A program made the position numbers and the translations under genes. The notes under the pieces are model-generated. The model made no database searches and had not been told where the DNA came from. It worked only from the letters and a program-made list of their open reading frames with translations. A DNA stretch of 64,000 bases from Phlegmacium glaucopus. Taxonomy: Eukaryota; Basidiomycota; Agaricomycetes; Agaricales; Cortinariaceae. Below, one piece after another: positions 45,420 through 56,400 of the stretch. The stretch's first letter is position 1; each line of letters opens with the position of its first letter. The stretch covers positions 713,653 through 777,652 of the forward strand of contig MU130073.1 of the NCBI GenBank assembly GCA_015039465.1, written 5' to 3'.

Positions 45420-48400
45420 ATGACCCCAAAACTAATGGGAATGGTCGCACCCGTTCTTGCCTTTCGAACCATTCCAACCACTTTATTGACTCTCATCACC
45501 TATTTAAGTGTTTTTATTGCTCTCATTGTGACAGACACCCTCCCAAATGCCCCTCAAAACCAAGCTGGCTTGAATATCAAAGAAGCTTACCAGGATTTGC
45601 GACAGGTATGGGTTCCACAAATACCTTCTCTAACCCTTTCACTAATTGTCTGCAGATTACGGCTCACCCTCACCCATATAACTCTCATTCAAACGATGCC
45701 GTTCGGTCTTACCTGCTATCCCGACTCATACCACAAGGGGAGCAGTATCCTCATGTACACATCTCCAACGATATCACTACCAATGGCTCTTGGTCCCTTG
45801 CCTCGTCTGGGGTGTATTTCGAGGGAACAAACATTCTGGTGAAAATCGACGGAACTTCCACTGCTACCAGTGGAGGTGTCTTGTTCTCGGCACACTACGA
45901 CTCAGTATCCACAGCACCTGGGAGCACAGATGACGGTATGGGTGTAGTGACGCTACTGCAACTCGTTCAGTACTTTGCGAAAAACAGGCCTTTACGAACA
46001 GCCGTGTTCAACATCAACAATGGCGAAGAAGATTGGTTGAATGGTGCTCATGCGTGAGTCTTCATGTTCAAACTGGCACTCAAAGACCCCCTCTTTGACG
46101 CTAGATATCCATAGGTTCTTGGAACATCCGTGGTCCGACTTGACAGATACATTCCTCAATCTCGAAGGCGCAGCGGAGGGAGGGTAAGTCCACCTTACAC
46201 CCCTAACCATCTAGTCTTTATCTTGAATCTTCCCCGCGCCTTAGACGTCCCATTCTTTTCCGCGCAAGCTCAACGAATCCTGTTCGCGCTTTCCGAAGCA
46301 AACATGTCCCTCACCCACACGCCAACGTCCTTTCCTCCGATGCATTTGCACGTGGATTCATTCGTTCTGGCACGGATTACTCGGTCTATGCTGGACCTCG
46401 CTCTTCTGATCCAGGAGCAAACAGCACATTGCTTCGTTCAGGGATGCAAGGTCTCGATTTTGCCTTTTATAAAGGCAGGAGTAGGTATCATACGAAATAT
46501 GATACTGTGCCGTATACGTTGGGAGGGGAGAGGAGTTTGTGGAGTATGATGGAAGTGGCGAAAGGTGTTGGGATTGAACTACTCAGTAGTGAGGAGGACC
46601 AAGGCGAAGTTCGTGACAAAGATGCACCTGTGTATTTTGATCGTAAGTACCAACGTTGTCTTCCCGACACATGGATGCGTTGCTGATTGTTCGAGTTTCA
46701 ACGTTCAGTGTTCAAATCCATTGTTTTCGTGTTCCCAATCATCAATTTGCTAGCATTCAATATTGTCGTCCTCATCCTTGGCCCAACCATACTTGTCTTG
46801 CTCGTTGTCCGGAAGCACTTTATCAACAAAAGGCAGTACGAGAACGGGAACCTTCTGAGATCCAGGCCTTCACTATTTCGCTATTTCGGTCGTGACTCTC
46901 TATCCTCAAATTCTCTTAATCAGGACCACGATGACGTACCACCAGTTTACCCTCATCGATTAATTGCAGTTTGGACGCACAGCAAGTTTTGGATCGCTTT
47001 GGTTGTCACTTTGGGTCTGCAGGCTTTATTGATCTTTTTGTACACCGTCATAAACCCCTTCGTGAGCTCAAAATTCCTTTCACTGCCACTATTTAAACTA
47101 ACTTTTCTTTTTTTCGCAAATCTAGGCAGTCTATTCATCTCCATATATTGTCCTGTTCTCCTTCCTGTCCCTCACTTATCTCTCACTCAATTTCGTGCTT
47201 ACCTCATTACCACTCTACTTTGCAAAATCTATCTCCTTGGCATCTGCTCAAGAAGATAAACACGTCACTTTCCTTCACTTGTACCTGTTCACCTGGGTAC
47301 TTCTTGTACTCTCCACGGTTGGCATCACTTCTTTGAAACCGGGTTTAGGAGGTGGATATTTAATAAGTGCTTGGAACATATCTGTTGGGTTGGCATGTAT
47401 GATCGCTGGCGTTGCGGGTGTCGTTGCTGAAGAACATGACCATGCTCAACGAAATGGCCATGTTGCGGAAGACGAAACCTATGAAGAGTTGGAGGGCGCA
47501 AACTCCAATGAGGGAGAACATCAGCTTCGTGTAGAGCCCGAAGCAGACGAATCTACACCTCTGATTCAACATTCTTCTCAAATAACCTCGAATCCACAAC
47601 GACGGAGTAGAAAGGTTGAAGGCGAGGCAGAGAATTTTACTGAAACTTGGTGGTGGATCCTCCAATTCATCATCTCTGTTCCTCTACCCGTCATTCTTGT
47701 CTCGCAAGTGGTAATCCTCATGTTGGACGCGATGCCTCAGACTCTAGCAGACGGTTCTCCCATCTTAGGCGGTCAGTCCATTTCATCATTTATAGCGTTA
47801 TCAAAGATCGCTAATGCTCTCGTCATCTAACAGTATACGGACTAACAACTCTCCTTTCACTACTACTTGTCCTACCTCTCTCACCATTCACGAGCAAACT
47901 CCAGCGCAATCGTGCCCTCTCCTTCCTCGTTCTATCGCTTTTCATTCTCTCTATATTACATACATGGACGACCTTCCCATTTTCGAACCAAGCTCCTCTG
48001 AAGGTATTCTTTTCGCAACATGTAGAGATCGATCTCGGTCTGGACGTCCTTCGTACAAGTCACGGAGTCAATCATACGCATGTCTCACCCAAGATGATCA
48101 CTACACTCGCAGGCCATCCTCGTTACCTTCCCAACTCTGCCATCATCTCAAACCTACCTTCCGCTCAAAACCCAGTACACTGTAAACCAGATCCTAAAAA
48201 AAGTGGTTTGGTAGCTTGTGAATGGAACAGTGGACCCGGAATGCTTCCCGTACCTGGAAGTTGGAGTGATGAGGATAATAAGACGACGACGACGACGACA
48301 GAGTATTTCGATGCGTCAGTGTCACGTACCGGACCCTCATCTGCGAGAATCAAGGTCAAAGGAGTCAATACGCGATCATGCAGAGTGTACTTTGATAATC

Positions 48401-48825
48401 AACCGATTTATGAGTATACTGTTCATCATCATCATCCATCTGGTGATGGTGATTTTGGTGAAGAAGAAAGGACGAGGGAGGGTGTTATGCAGTTTGGTTA
48501 TGAGATAGGAGAAGGAGGAATCAATAATTTGAGGTTGTGGAGTCGGACGTGGGATAGGGAGTTTGTTGTTGATGTTAATTGGGAGCGGCCAGGAGATGTC
48601 GATGGTGGTACCATTCAATCCGGATTGCAAGGTCGTATTGCGTGTGAATGGTCAGAATATGAGAGTGGTTTGGTAGATCATGGATCAGGGAGACTTGGGG
48701 GAGGGAAAGTAACGTCAGGGAAGATACCTGCTTTTGAAGAAGTTCTTAGGTTTCTTCCTGAATGGGCTGTAACGACGACGTTGGCTGATGGACTTGCGGA
48801 AGTTTTTGCGCCATTTTCGATATGA
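45420..48825 (+). CDS. PFF1: Vacuolar membrane M28 metalloprotease (Pff1 type), 1,013 aa
   Basis: Seven exons (45420-45605, 45656-46053, 46115-46183, 46245-46642, 46709-47061, 47126-47771, 47834-48825) sum to 1,014 codons. A first TM helix (LLTLITYLSVFIALIV) precedes a lumenal M28 zinc peptidase: HYDSV and STDDGMGVV supply His/Asp ligands, NNGEED the catalytic Glu pair, and YHTKYDTVPY the last His. Then come about eight TM helices with a charged cytosolic loop (about residues 640-690) and a lumenal C-terminal domain. Size and order match the fungal vacuolar Pff1 family, a conserved gene of poorly known substrate. An in-frame stretch upstream of the chosen ATG stays open, so a longer N-terminus is possible. 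Looks intact. Confidence 0.9.
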
Positions 48826-49418
48826 TGAGGGAGGGAGAGAGGATGGTCTGTTGTCTCCAAAAAAAATATTGTATAGTACATACTTTCTTGAACGTTAAAT
48901 ATTCAGTGCACTCCTTTCATAGCTTCCACACCAACGGCTCTACTCAACCTTACACCGACGGGGTGGAAGATAATACTACTACTGTAGTATCTTGTAACTC
49001 CTTCCAGGGATCAAGCTCAAGTCCTATGTGATTACCGTATGTATAAATATGCCGGTAAAAGTCGATCGGGTAACAAGCGCACCTCCCAGGTGAAACACGA
49101 GGCTACAAGGCAATCAAAGCTAAAGATGCGTCCCATTCAGTGTTACTTCGACGTGCCTAGCCAGAACTAACAAGATTCGTAGTCTTTTTTTTATTTGTAT
49201 TGACGACGACCTTACTCAATGACCGTCGCAAGGTTTCTCCGACAATTAGGATCTGATTTATGGGTTTTATAAAACAAGTATAAGAGTATGAAGGGTTGGT
49301 ATGCCTATGAATGGATGAGCGAACTTTGTAGTAAAACTTTTTTCGTATTATAATAAATATTTGCCAACAGGAAAGAGGAGAACAAAAACATGAAAATGCG
49401 AAAAAGGGAGACCAATCC
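48826..49418. other. Intergenic region between two convergent genes
   Basis: 3' flanks of the protease gene (+) and the ankyrin-MYND gene (-). At about 49046-49100 (GTCGATCGGGTAACAAGCGC, followed by CACCTCCCAGGT) it resembles the start of the coiled-coil gene near 51647, suggesting a small duplicated fragment. Confidence 0.45.
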
Positions 49419-50484
49419 TTAGAAGGGCTGCTCAGCAAGGACTTCGGAAATTTTCACAACAAGCTCGTCCCTGCTCTTCAATTCCGCCGCAAAGTAAGCC
49501 TTGGATCCGCCAACACCTTTCTGAAGAATAAGCTGCGAGATCTGGTCATACGCCTCAGGCCCGTCGTTCCTATAAATACGACATACGAAATCCCGCTTCT
49601 TGGTGTACACGAGGAACGGTCCTGCGCCTGGTGCTGGCTTATTTGTGATCATGTTGTATGGGACTTGCATTTTGATAACGAGGTTCTTGGATTTTGAGTC
49701 GATGTGTTTGGGTGTATGCGCAGTTCGGTGGTGCGTCTCGGGTGTAGGAGTATTTATCCCGAAGAAGGCGTTCGTGAGTTCTTTTGTGGGTACGAGGGAG
49801 TAGCTATCGCTATACTCGTAGGAGGGCTTGAAAGTGAGCGTGTTCAAGGTGGAGAAAGGTTGACAGGTCGTCTTGTGCTCGGGCCATGCTTTGCCTGGGT
49901 GGATACTTGTTTCAGTAATCGAAAAAAAACGAGTATGGAGAAATGAGGTTAGACGAACCTTGACATTCTACAGAGCAGTATCGCGCAACGCGGCACTTGC
50001 TACAGTTCTTTAACGACCTATCCATCCGCAGGCAGTGATCACACCGCTTCTCAACCTGTGGCATCTCCTCTCCAGCCCTCCTCTGGATCCATTTCTGCAC
50101 AGTCGCAGTAACCTGTGGACCAAACGACAGTATTCCTTTTCTCGGCGTCGTTCCATCCGCCTCCTGGATATCTAAATCAGCACCGAATTCCATAAGCAGA
50201 TCAATGCCAGCTAGATGGCCTTTCATAAAAGCGCCCCAGAGAGGAACTTCTCCATAACGGCTTTGGTAATTCACGTCTGCGCCGGCTTGTAAGAGGGCAC
50301 GGGCTAGAGGTACCTGGAGAGAATCGCTAGAAACAGCGTGGTGTAGAGCAGTGAGGCCAGCTATATCTGGGATGTCGACGGGGAGACCGCAGGATAGGAG
50401 AAATTTGAGAACGTCCATATGTTTCGTCCTATGGTCGGCCTGGACCCGTTGAGCGCCTGCGACGACGAGGGTGGCGTAACCAAA
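49419..50484 (-). CDS. Ankyrin-repeat protein with a MYND zinc finger (5' end unresolved)
   Basis: Two exons are clear. 50484-49959 carries about three ankyrin units (GLTALHHAV, ARALLQAGADVNYQS, GIDLLMEFGADLDIQEADG) and most of a MYND finger (CDHC, CSKCRVARYCSVECQ). 49894-49419 completes it (WPEHKTTC) and adds about 140 further residues. The intron 49958-49895 keeps phase if the acceptor CACCCAG is used. MYND fingers bind proline-rich peptides and ankyrin arrays bind proteins, so a regulatory adaptor is likely. The frame is open to an acceptor at about 50485; upstream exons could not be placed. The flank there is a duplicated segment, so the gene may have lost its start. ATG at 50418 is an alternative start. 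Confidence 0.7.
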
Positions 50485-50650
50485 CTTGTATGCAGTCTCT
50501 GTCCCTTCAAGATCTGGTGCTCTCCCAGCCTCGACTTCCTAAGTAACGTAGGCATTAGGTCAAATATAGACTTGTATATTATGACACACCTGTCGGACCG
50601 GGTCTATCCGACCAACATAGCAGCACAAGCCAAACGGAGAAAGCTTCATA

Positions 50651-51000
50651 GCTTCGAAGCCCGCGCTCTCTATAAGTATGCCAAAAATGTTTAATTAAAA
50701 CTTTTGTGATTAGATCTCGGGAACGCGTATGACGCACGGTTAACGTATAAGTTCCGAAGCCTCTGTCCGCCTTCTTTCAGCTTTATAAAACCCGGCTGTG
50801 CGAGGATATCCTTCATTTCTTGTGTCACGACGAGCCCACCATCGTTTTTGCCGGAATATGAGTCAAAGGCATGTTCGATACTTAGAATTCCCATGTCAAA
50901 AATTTCGAATGCTGTAATGTGACAAAGTTTAAGTTGAGACAAAAGTTGGGGTTAGCAAATCGGAGGCTGTTGATCAACAACATCAAATGACGGCTTGATC
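50651..51000. repeat. Segmental duplication, copy A (direct partner at 59378-59755)
   Basis: About 350 bp, roughly 85% identical by eye to 59378-59755 in the same orientation. It carries the small conserved minus-strand ORF listed next. Confidence 0.9.
50691..50942 (-). CDS. Small ORF conserved between two duplicated segments
   Basis: An 83-codon frame. Its part EMKDILAQPGFIKLKEGGQR is preserved, with mostly conservative changes, in the second copy (59420-59608, EMKDILTQLGFIKLKEGGQR). The second copy has a one-base indel upstream. This hints at a real exon of an unidentified gene that was duplicated; family unknown. Confidence 0.35.
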   Translation of the reverse strand: MSQLKLCHITAFEIFDMGILSIEHAFDSYSGKNDGGLVVTQEMKDILAQPGFIKLKEGGQRLRNLYVNRASYAFPRSNHKSFN

Positions 51001-51617
51001 CGAGACTACCTTGTCACTCAATACGAGCCACCAATTTGCAGATCGAGGACCCTAGTCAGAAAGGCAAGAACAGCAGGCAATGTACCACCTGGGGATGGCT
51101 GTCAAAAGCTAGTAAGTACTGCGCCGCCTACTATTCTAAATTCCTGGCTTTTTGACGGTTGTGCGAATAACATCAGAGTGGGCAATCTTTGTAACCTCAG
51201 ATCGGCATGAGGCTAACGGACCTGAAGCATGCCTGGTAGTCACCATGATGGGTTCAGATGTTGCCGATTGTCGAGCACGGCAGGACGGCGTTCAGCCACC
51301 TGGACGCTTGTAGTTGTAGGTACGCATTCATATTCATAAACCAACTGCGAAGCAGACCGTAACATCCTGTGGGTTTCTACAATGAGGAACCTGCCTCGAA
51401 ACCCCCCGCAGTCAAAAGAAGGATCACAACACATTTATCTGCCATTCATTTGAGTTACGATCGCATTAAAACCTCACAAACGAAGGGGGGCTGCATACCT
51501 CATGGCATGAAAACACATTGGAACCGTGAAGGACTTGAGAGAGTTCAAAATCAAACTTAGACCCCACCTTCAGTCCTTTTGTCGTTTCCCGTTATACCAG
51601 GACAGACAAACTTTACG

Positions 51618-52439
51618 ATGTCTCTGCGAAAATTTATGGCTAAAAGTCGATTGGGTAGCAAGAGCACCTCTCAGGTACAACTTGGGGCTCGGGACAATCA
51701 AAGCCAAAAGAGCGTCGACTCCGCTCAATCCAGTGTGATAAGCGTCATCTTGTCAGATGCTGGGTCCGTGTTGCGTTTGGAGGATAACAGAGGGATCGTG
51801 TCGGAAACACGTATCAAGGAAGAGAGAGCGGAACATCTGGAAGAGATGCGTATTGTGATGGAGGCGAGAGAGAAGCTGGCGGAACGGGTGAAAAAGCTGG
51901 AGGAAGAGACGCGTATTGTGGTAGAGGAGAGAGAGAAATTTGCGGAACGGGTGAAAAGGCTGGAGGAAGAGTTGCGCCAGGCCGGATACGAACACCAGCA
52001 ACAGACATCAAAGTTCATTATCGACCGCTATCAGAAGGAGGAGGAGGAGATTAAGAAGTTAAAACAAGAAAAGAAACGTATTCAACAGGTGGCTGAGCGT
52101 GACAAGCAAGAGTCCCTCAACGAGGTACGGCGGTCGAACGAGACAATCGCTGCTAGGTGGAAAGCTACATTGGCCTCGAAAGATGCGGAGACCGTAAAAC
52201 TGAAGGCGAAACAGGATGACATGCAAAGAAAGCTCGAGGTGATGACTGGGGATCTGCTCAAATCGCAGAAACGAGCCGCAGAATTGGAGTGGGCAAACCA
52301 GTTACAAGCAAAGAGGATAGTGGGGCAGGACACGTACAAGGATATCGCGGTCGTCAGAGAACGGAGGTCACTCATAGCCGGTGCTGCCATGGTTATGATC
52401 CCACTTTTTATTTCCTCGTTTCTTCCGAGATTTTACTAA
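51618..52439 (+). CDS. Coiled-coil protein with a C-terminal membrane anchor, 273 aa
   Basis: A single exon from ATG 51618 to TAA 52437. A basic Ser-rich start (MSLRKFMAKSRLGSKSTSQ) is followed by a nearly continuous coiled coil (about residues 65-245, Glu/Lys/Arg/Gln-rich, including a direct repeat around EEREKFAERVKRLEEE). One hydrophobic segment ends the protein (LIAGAAMVMIPLFISSFL), which is the layout of a tail-anchored protein. No family is recognised. The start could be extended in frame to an upstream non-ATG codon; the ATG fits best. A paralogue is hidden, in mirror-image text, at 60.66-61.38 kb. Confidence 0.7.
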   Translation: MSLRKFMAKSRLGSKSTSQVQLGARDNQSQKSVDSAQSSVISVILSDAGSVLRLEDNRGIVSETRIKEERAEHLEEMRIVMEAREKLAERVKKLEEETRIVVEEREKFAERVKRLEEELRQAGYEHQQQTSKFIIDRYQKEEEEIKKLKQEKKRIQQVAERDKQESLNEVRRSNETIAARWKATLASKDAETVKLKAKQDDMQRKLEVMTGDLLKSQKRAAELEWANQLQAKRIVGQDTYKDIAVVRERRSLIAGAAMVMIPLFISSFLPRFY

Positions 52440-53480
52440 AGTGCTGTGGCTGGAATTGTTATAACTGCATACCCAATCCATTCAATAAGTATTTTCCTAA
52501 GAATGTACTCTTTCGCACCTCTGATATGGCGCTTACATCCATTTGGGGTATATCTTGGAGAGCGAGTACAGTGGACGTATGAACTCGAACCTTCCGGCCG
52601 CTCCTTTGAATGGGGCTTGCGCAGGAGAAACCAAAGCTTCCCCCATCAATGTGGACTTTTGTCCGTTAGTCGGCTTCGAATGGCCTCAGGTGAGGATAGG
52701 GATTTATCATCGGCGAGGCCTACTCGAGTCTCATTCTTATAGTCGAGAGGGGACCTAGATCAAAGTTCTGTTCTAGCTGACCGCTCTGGCATCAACAAAA
52801 AGAAGCCATTCGGTTGAAGGCGGAATCCTTGGGGCTCGAGAGTGCCACATTGCACAAGTAGTAGAAGTGAATGAAGTTCGACATCTGATGGTGGAGGTGT
52901 TGGGCTTGACGTGGTCTGCAAGTATGAAAAACTAGAGATTGAAGTGAGGCGGGAGAAAACAGGAAGTTTACTGACGGAAGGATGTAAGCGGTCTTCAATA
53001 ATGTAGCTAGATTATGAACTACATTGGCATCATCCCTCAGACGACTTTTTCGTTAGCCTTAGGGCGAATAAGCCAAATCCTAGGTTACCGGAAATCATCG
53101 CATAATAAAGGAAGTAAGACAGTATTTGGTCAACAACCACTCCTGGAAAAACAATGATAAACCTGGAATATAAGGCCAAGTCCAATGGAGGTGCACGAGG
53201 GGTTTGGCATCCCAAGAAGTGCACAAGCGTTGAGAGGGTTAAGAGACTTGATTCAGTTGAATTAGGTATGGCAGTCACCTGAGGCATGTTACATAACTTA
53301 CGTTCACACTACCTGCCTACACTTTATTGAGAACTTTGTCGAATACCCCGTAGGACTTGTTTTCTGTGATAGTGTTGTGCGGGATGCGAAGAGTCGGTGT
53401 ACGTTGAGTTGAGGCAACACGCGTTCCACGTGAGCCGTCAGGCGACACAGCCACTTCCCATTGCTTTACACTCGACGATC
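52440..53480. other. Intergenic region
   Basis: No gene is supported. The first 150 bases are part of the unit mirrored at 60.66-60.84 kb. The minus-strand ORF at 53030-53287 contains one hydrophobic stretch (FIIVFPGVVVDQILSYFLYY) but no recognisable exon structure. Confidence 0.5.
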
Positions 53481-56400
53481 ATGTCGACTTCCAAGTTATC
53501 TGTGAAAGATCGTTTGGCCAACAAAGCTCGATCTTTGGAAAATAAAATATCTTCTGTATTCAAGCCATCACGTTCACCCAGCCCTTCACTGATCGAGCAC
53601 AACCTCGTCGGTCCCACCCCTGATAACTCCATCGCAGATGCCTCTCGACCAGTCCTTGCAAAAACGCGGTCAGCATCTACCGTGTCATTAGTCATTTCGC
53701 TGATTGTTAACATATTTATCGATAGTGTACCATCCGATTTTTCTCCTTCCCAGATACCGACGGAACTTGGTGTTGTTCGTGTACCTCCTGCAATGGTCGG
53801 CGATTCTAGCCCAAGTCCAAAGATTCCGTCCCTAGTCAGTTTTGGTCAGACTGCGTTCCTTATTGTCATTACTTACTACCGACTATCCAGCATGTGTCTC
53901 CCCCCGTCACCGATCTTGGCCCAAGATCAGAGATCCCACCTTCAGTCAGCAGTTGGTCATAACTGCATTCGCGGCTGTCGTTATTAACATTGCCCGTTTA
54001 GCATGTATCTTCTCCAGATGCCCCTCCCTCGATGAGTCTCTTTCAAGGTGCCCAAAATATCTATATGTATCAACCAACAATCACCATGGCCAACAATGTA
54101 ATTATTATTCTAGTTGCATTGGTTGCATAAAGCGGCTTCATCTCCTAATCTCTTCGCAGCTCTACAATGTGTCCGGCACCGATGGAAATGACAGGTCCAG
54201 GATCCTAGTGAGTACATATAGCCTTGGAGTTGAATAATCTTTACTAAAACCTAGCTCATAGAATACGCTAAGCGAGAAGCTCCTGCCGCGTGCTCGATTC
54301 GCGGAGTTTGATGCAGCATCTCCTGCTCCACGTAACGCATGCACGGAGAACACACGCAAGGCAATCCTTGACACGCTTCGAACATGGGCGTCTGACAAGT
54401 CAACGACAAAAACATATTGGCTGAATGGGATGGCTGGAACCGGTAAAACAACAATTGCTTACTCTTTCAGCGAATTTCTTGATGAAGAGGAATTTCTTGG
54501 TGGTACTTTCTTCTGCTCTCATCTCCGGGTTGATACCAGCAATGTTCGTTGCATCATCCCCACTATCTGTCTTCAATTGGCTAGGTATCTTCCCCACATC
54601 TCCCATCTCATTTTGGATGTAGTGGAAGCCAATCCTGACTGTTCGTCTTGGAGGATTGGTAAGCAATTCCTGCACTTTGTCGTTAAGCCATTCACTGCTG
54701 CAAGTGGGGATTCAAGAGGAGTAATTCCGATTGTTGTCCTTGATGCTCTGGATGAGTGCTCTGATCAGTCTCTTGTGGCTGAGCTACTTTCTGTGATATC
54801 AAAGCATAGTAAATCTCTTCCTCTCAAGTTTTTTGTTACCAGCCGTCCAGAAGTACTGCTTGAGCAGGCTTTTGATAAGTTTGGGGTTCACTCAAACTTC
54901 ATCCTTCATGAGGTTGAAAAAGAGATTGTAAAGGCTGATATTGAGCTTTATATCAGAGCCTGCTTGCTTGTTGGCCAAGTCAAGGGCCATGGATACTCTG
55001 ATGATTGGCCTCCTCAGGCTGAACTTGAAAAGCTTGTCAATTTGTCTGGAACTTTGTTCATTTATGCAGCAACAGTTTGCAAATATATTGCCCAGAGGGG
55101 TAGCTTGAGCATGGCCCAGCGCCTTTCAGATGTAGTCAATGCTGGCTTAGAAACAACATCTGGTGCAACCCATCCATTAGATATTCTTTATGAAAGAATT
55201 TTGGATGCTGCTTATGCCACAACAAATATCAGGGAGAGTTCAGATATAGGCATGGTTCTTGAAGTTGTGGTATATGTCTATAACCCTCTTTCTATGACTG
55301 GCATAAGTGCTTTGTTGCAGATACCCATAAGGAGGATTTATGCTGCACTATCTCCACTTCACTCTTTGATATATGTCCCATCATCTGGTCAACCAGATGA
55401 TCCTATCTCAATGTTCCATGCTTCCTTCCAGAATTTCATCAGTAACCAGGCTCAGTCCTCAAAGTACTATCTTGACCTTTGTGCCTCACATGAACATCTT
55501 GCACTTCAGTGTCTCTCTTTAATGGATAGGGAATGGCCACAGAAAATTACTGTATCTTATTTGGCAGAAAGAAATGTTGAAGAGATTTCTGAAGCTCTTG
55601 CATATGCTTGTACTAGCTGGGCCTTTCATGTTACAGATGGAAATAACAAGAGCTGTGTTGCTGAATTACATCAATTTTTTGAAAAACATCTTCTAAGATG
55701 GATGGATTGTTTGAGTATCCTAGGTCAGCTGGGAACTGCAATGCACTCATTGCGGAAGCTAGAAAAATGGACCAATGTAAGTGATGTTTGATAATTTAGA
55801 GAAAAAATAAGAACTCATACATAAATGATATAAAACTAGATCCACAAAGTCTTAGTGACAACTGTCATTGATGCTCGACAATTTCTGGCAGAAGACTTTG
55901 ATTTCATCAAAAACAACAGTCTTGAAGGATGTCCTTCAGCATTAGCTTGGTTACCAGAGAAATCTTATATTTGGAAAACATATGGAATTGGAGCAGACTA
56001 CATGTGGAAGCTCTGCTGGGGAAGGAGAAAATCATGGAGCTTATGTGAAACAGTGCTAAGGGAACATTCAGCTCGTGTAAAATCAGCTATGTTCTCTCCT
56101 GATGGTATGCATATTGTTACTGCAGCAGGTGATACTGCACAAATATGGAATATAGCAACAGGAGAGTGTGAAGCAAAACTAGAAGGCCATTCAGATTCAA
56201 TCAATTCTGCTGTCTTCTCACCTGATGGCATGCTTGTTGTATCTGCATCTAGTGACAAAAAAATAAGGATTTGGAATGCAAGCACAGGGCAATGTGAGGC
56301 AGATCTCATAGGTCATTCAGACTGGGTTAAATCTGCTGATTTTTCTCCTGATGGAATGTATATTGTGTCCCTATCCCAAGGTCATGCCTGGATATGGAAT

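Noticed and set aside
53030..53287. Minus-strand ORF with one hydrophobic stretch
   Set aside because: Single helix, no family motif and no flanking exons; kept only as a note.
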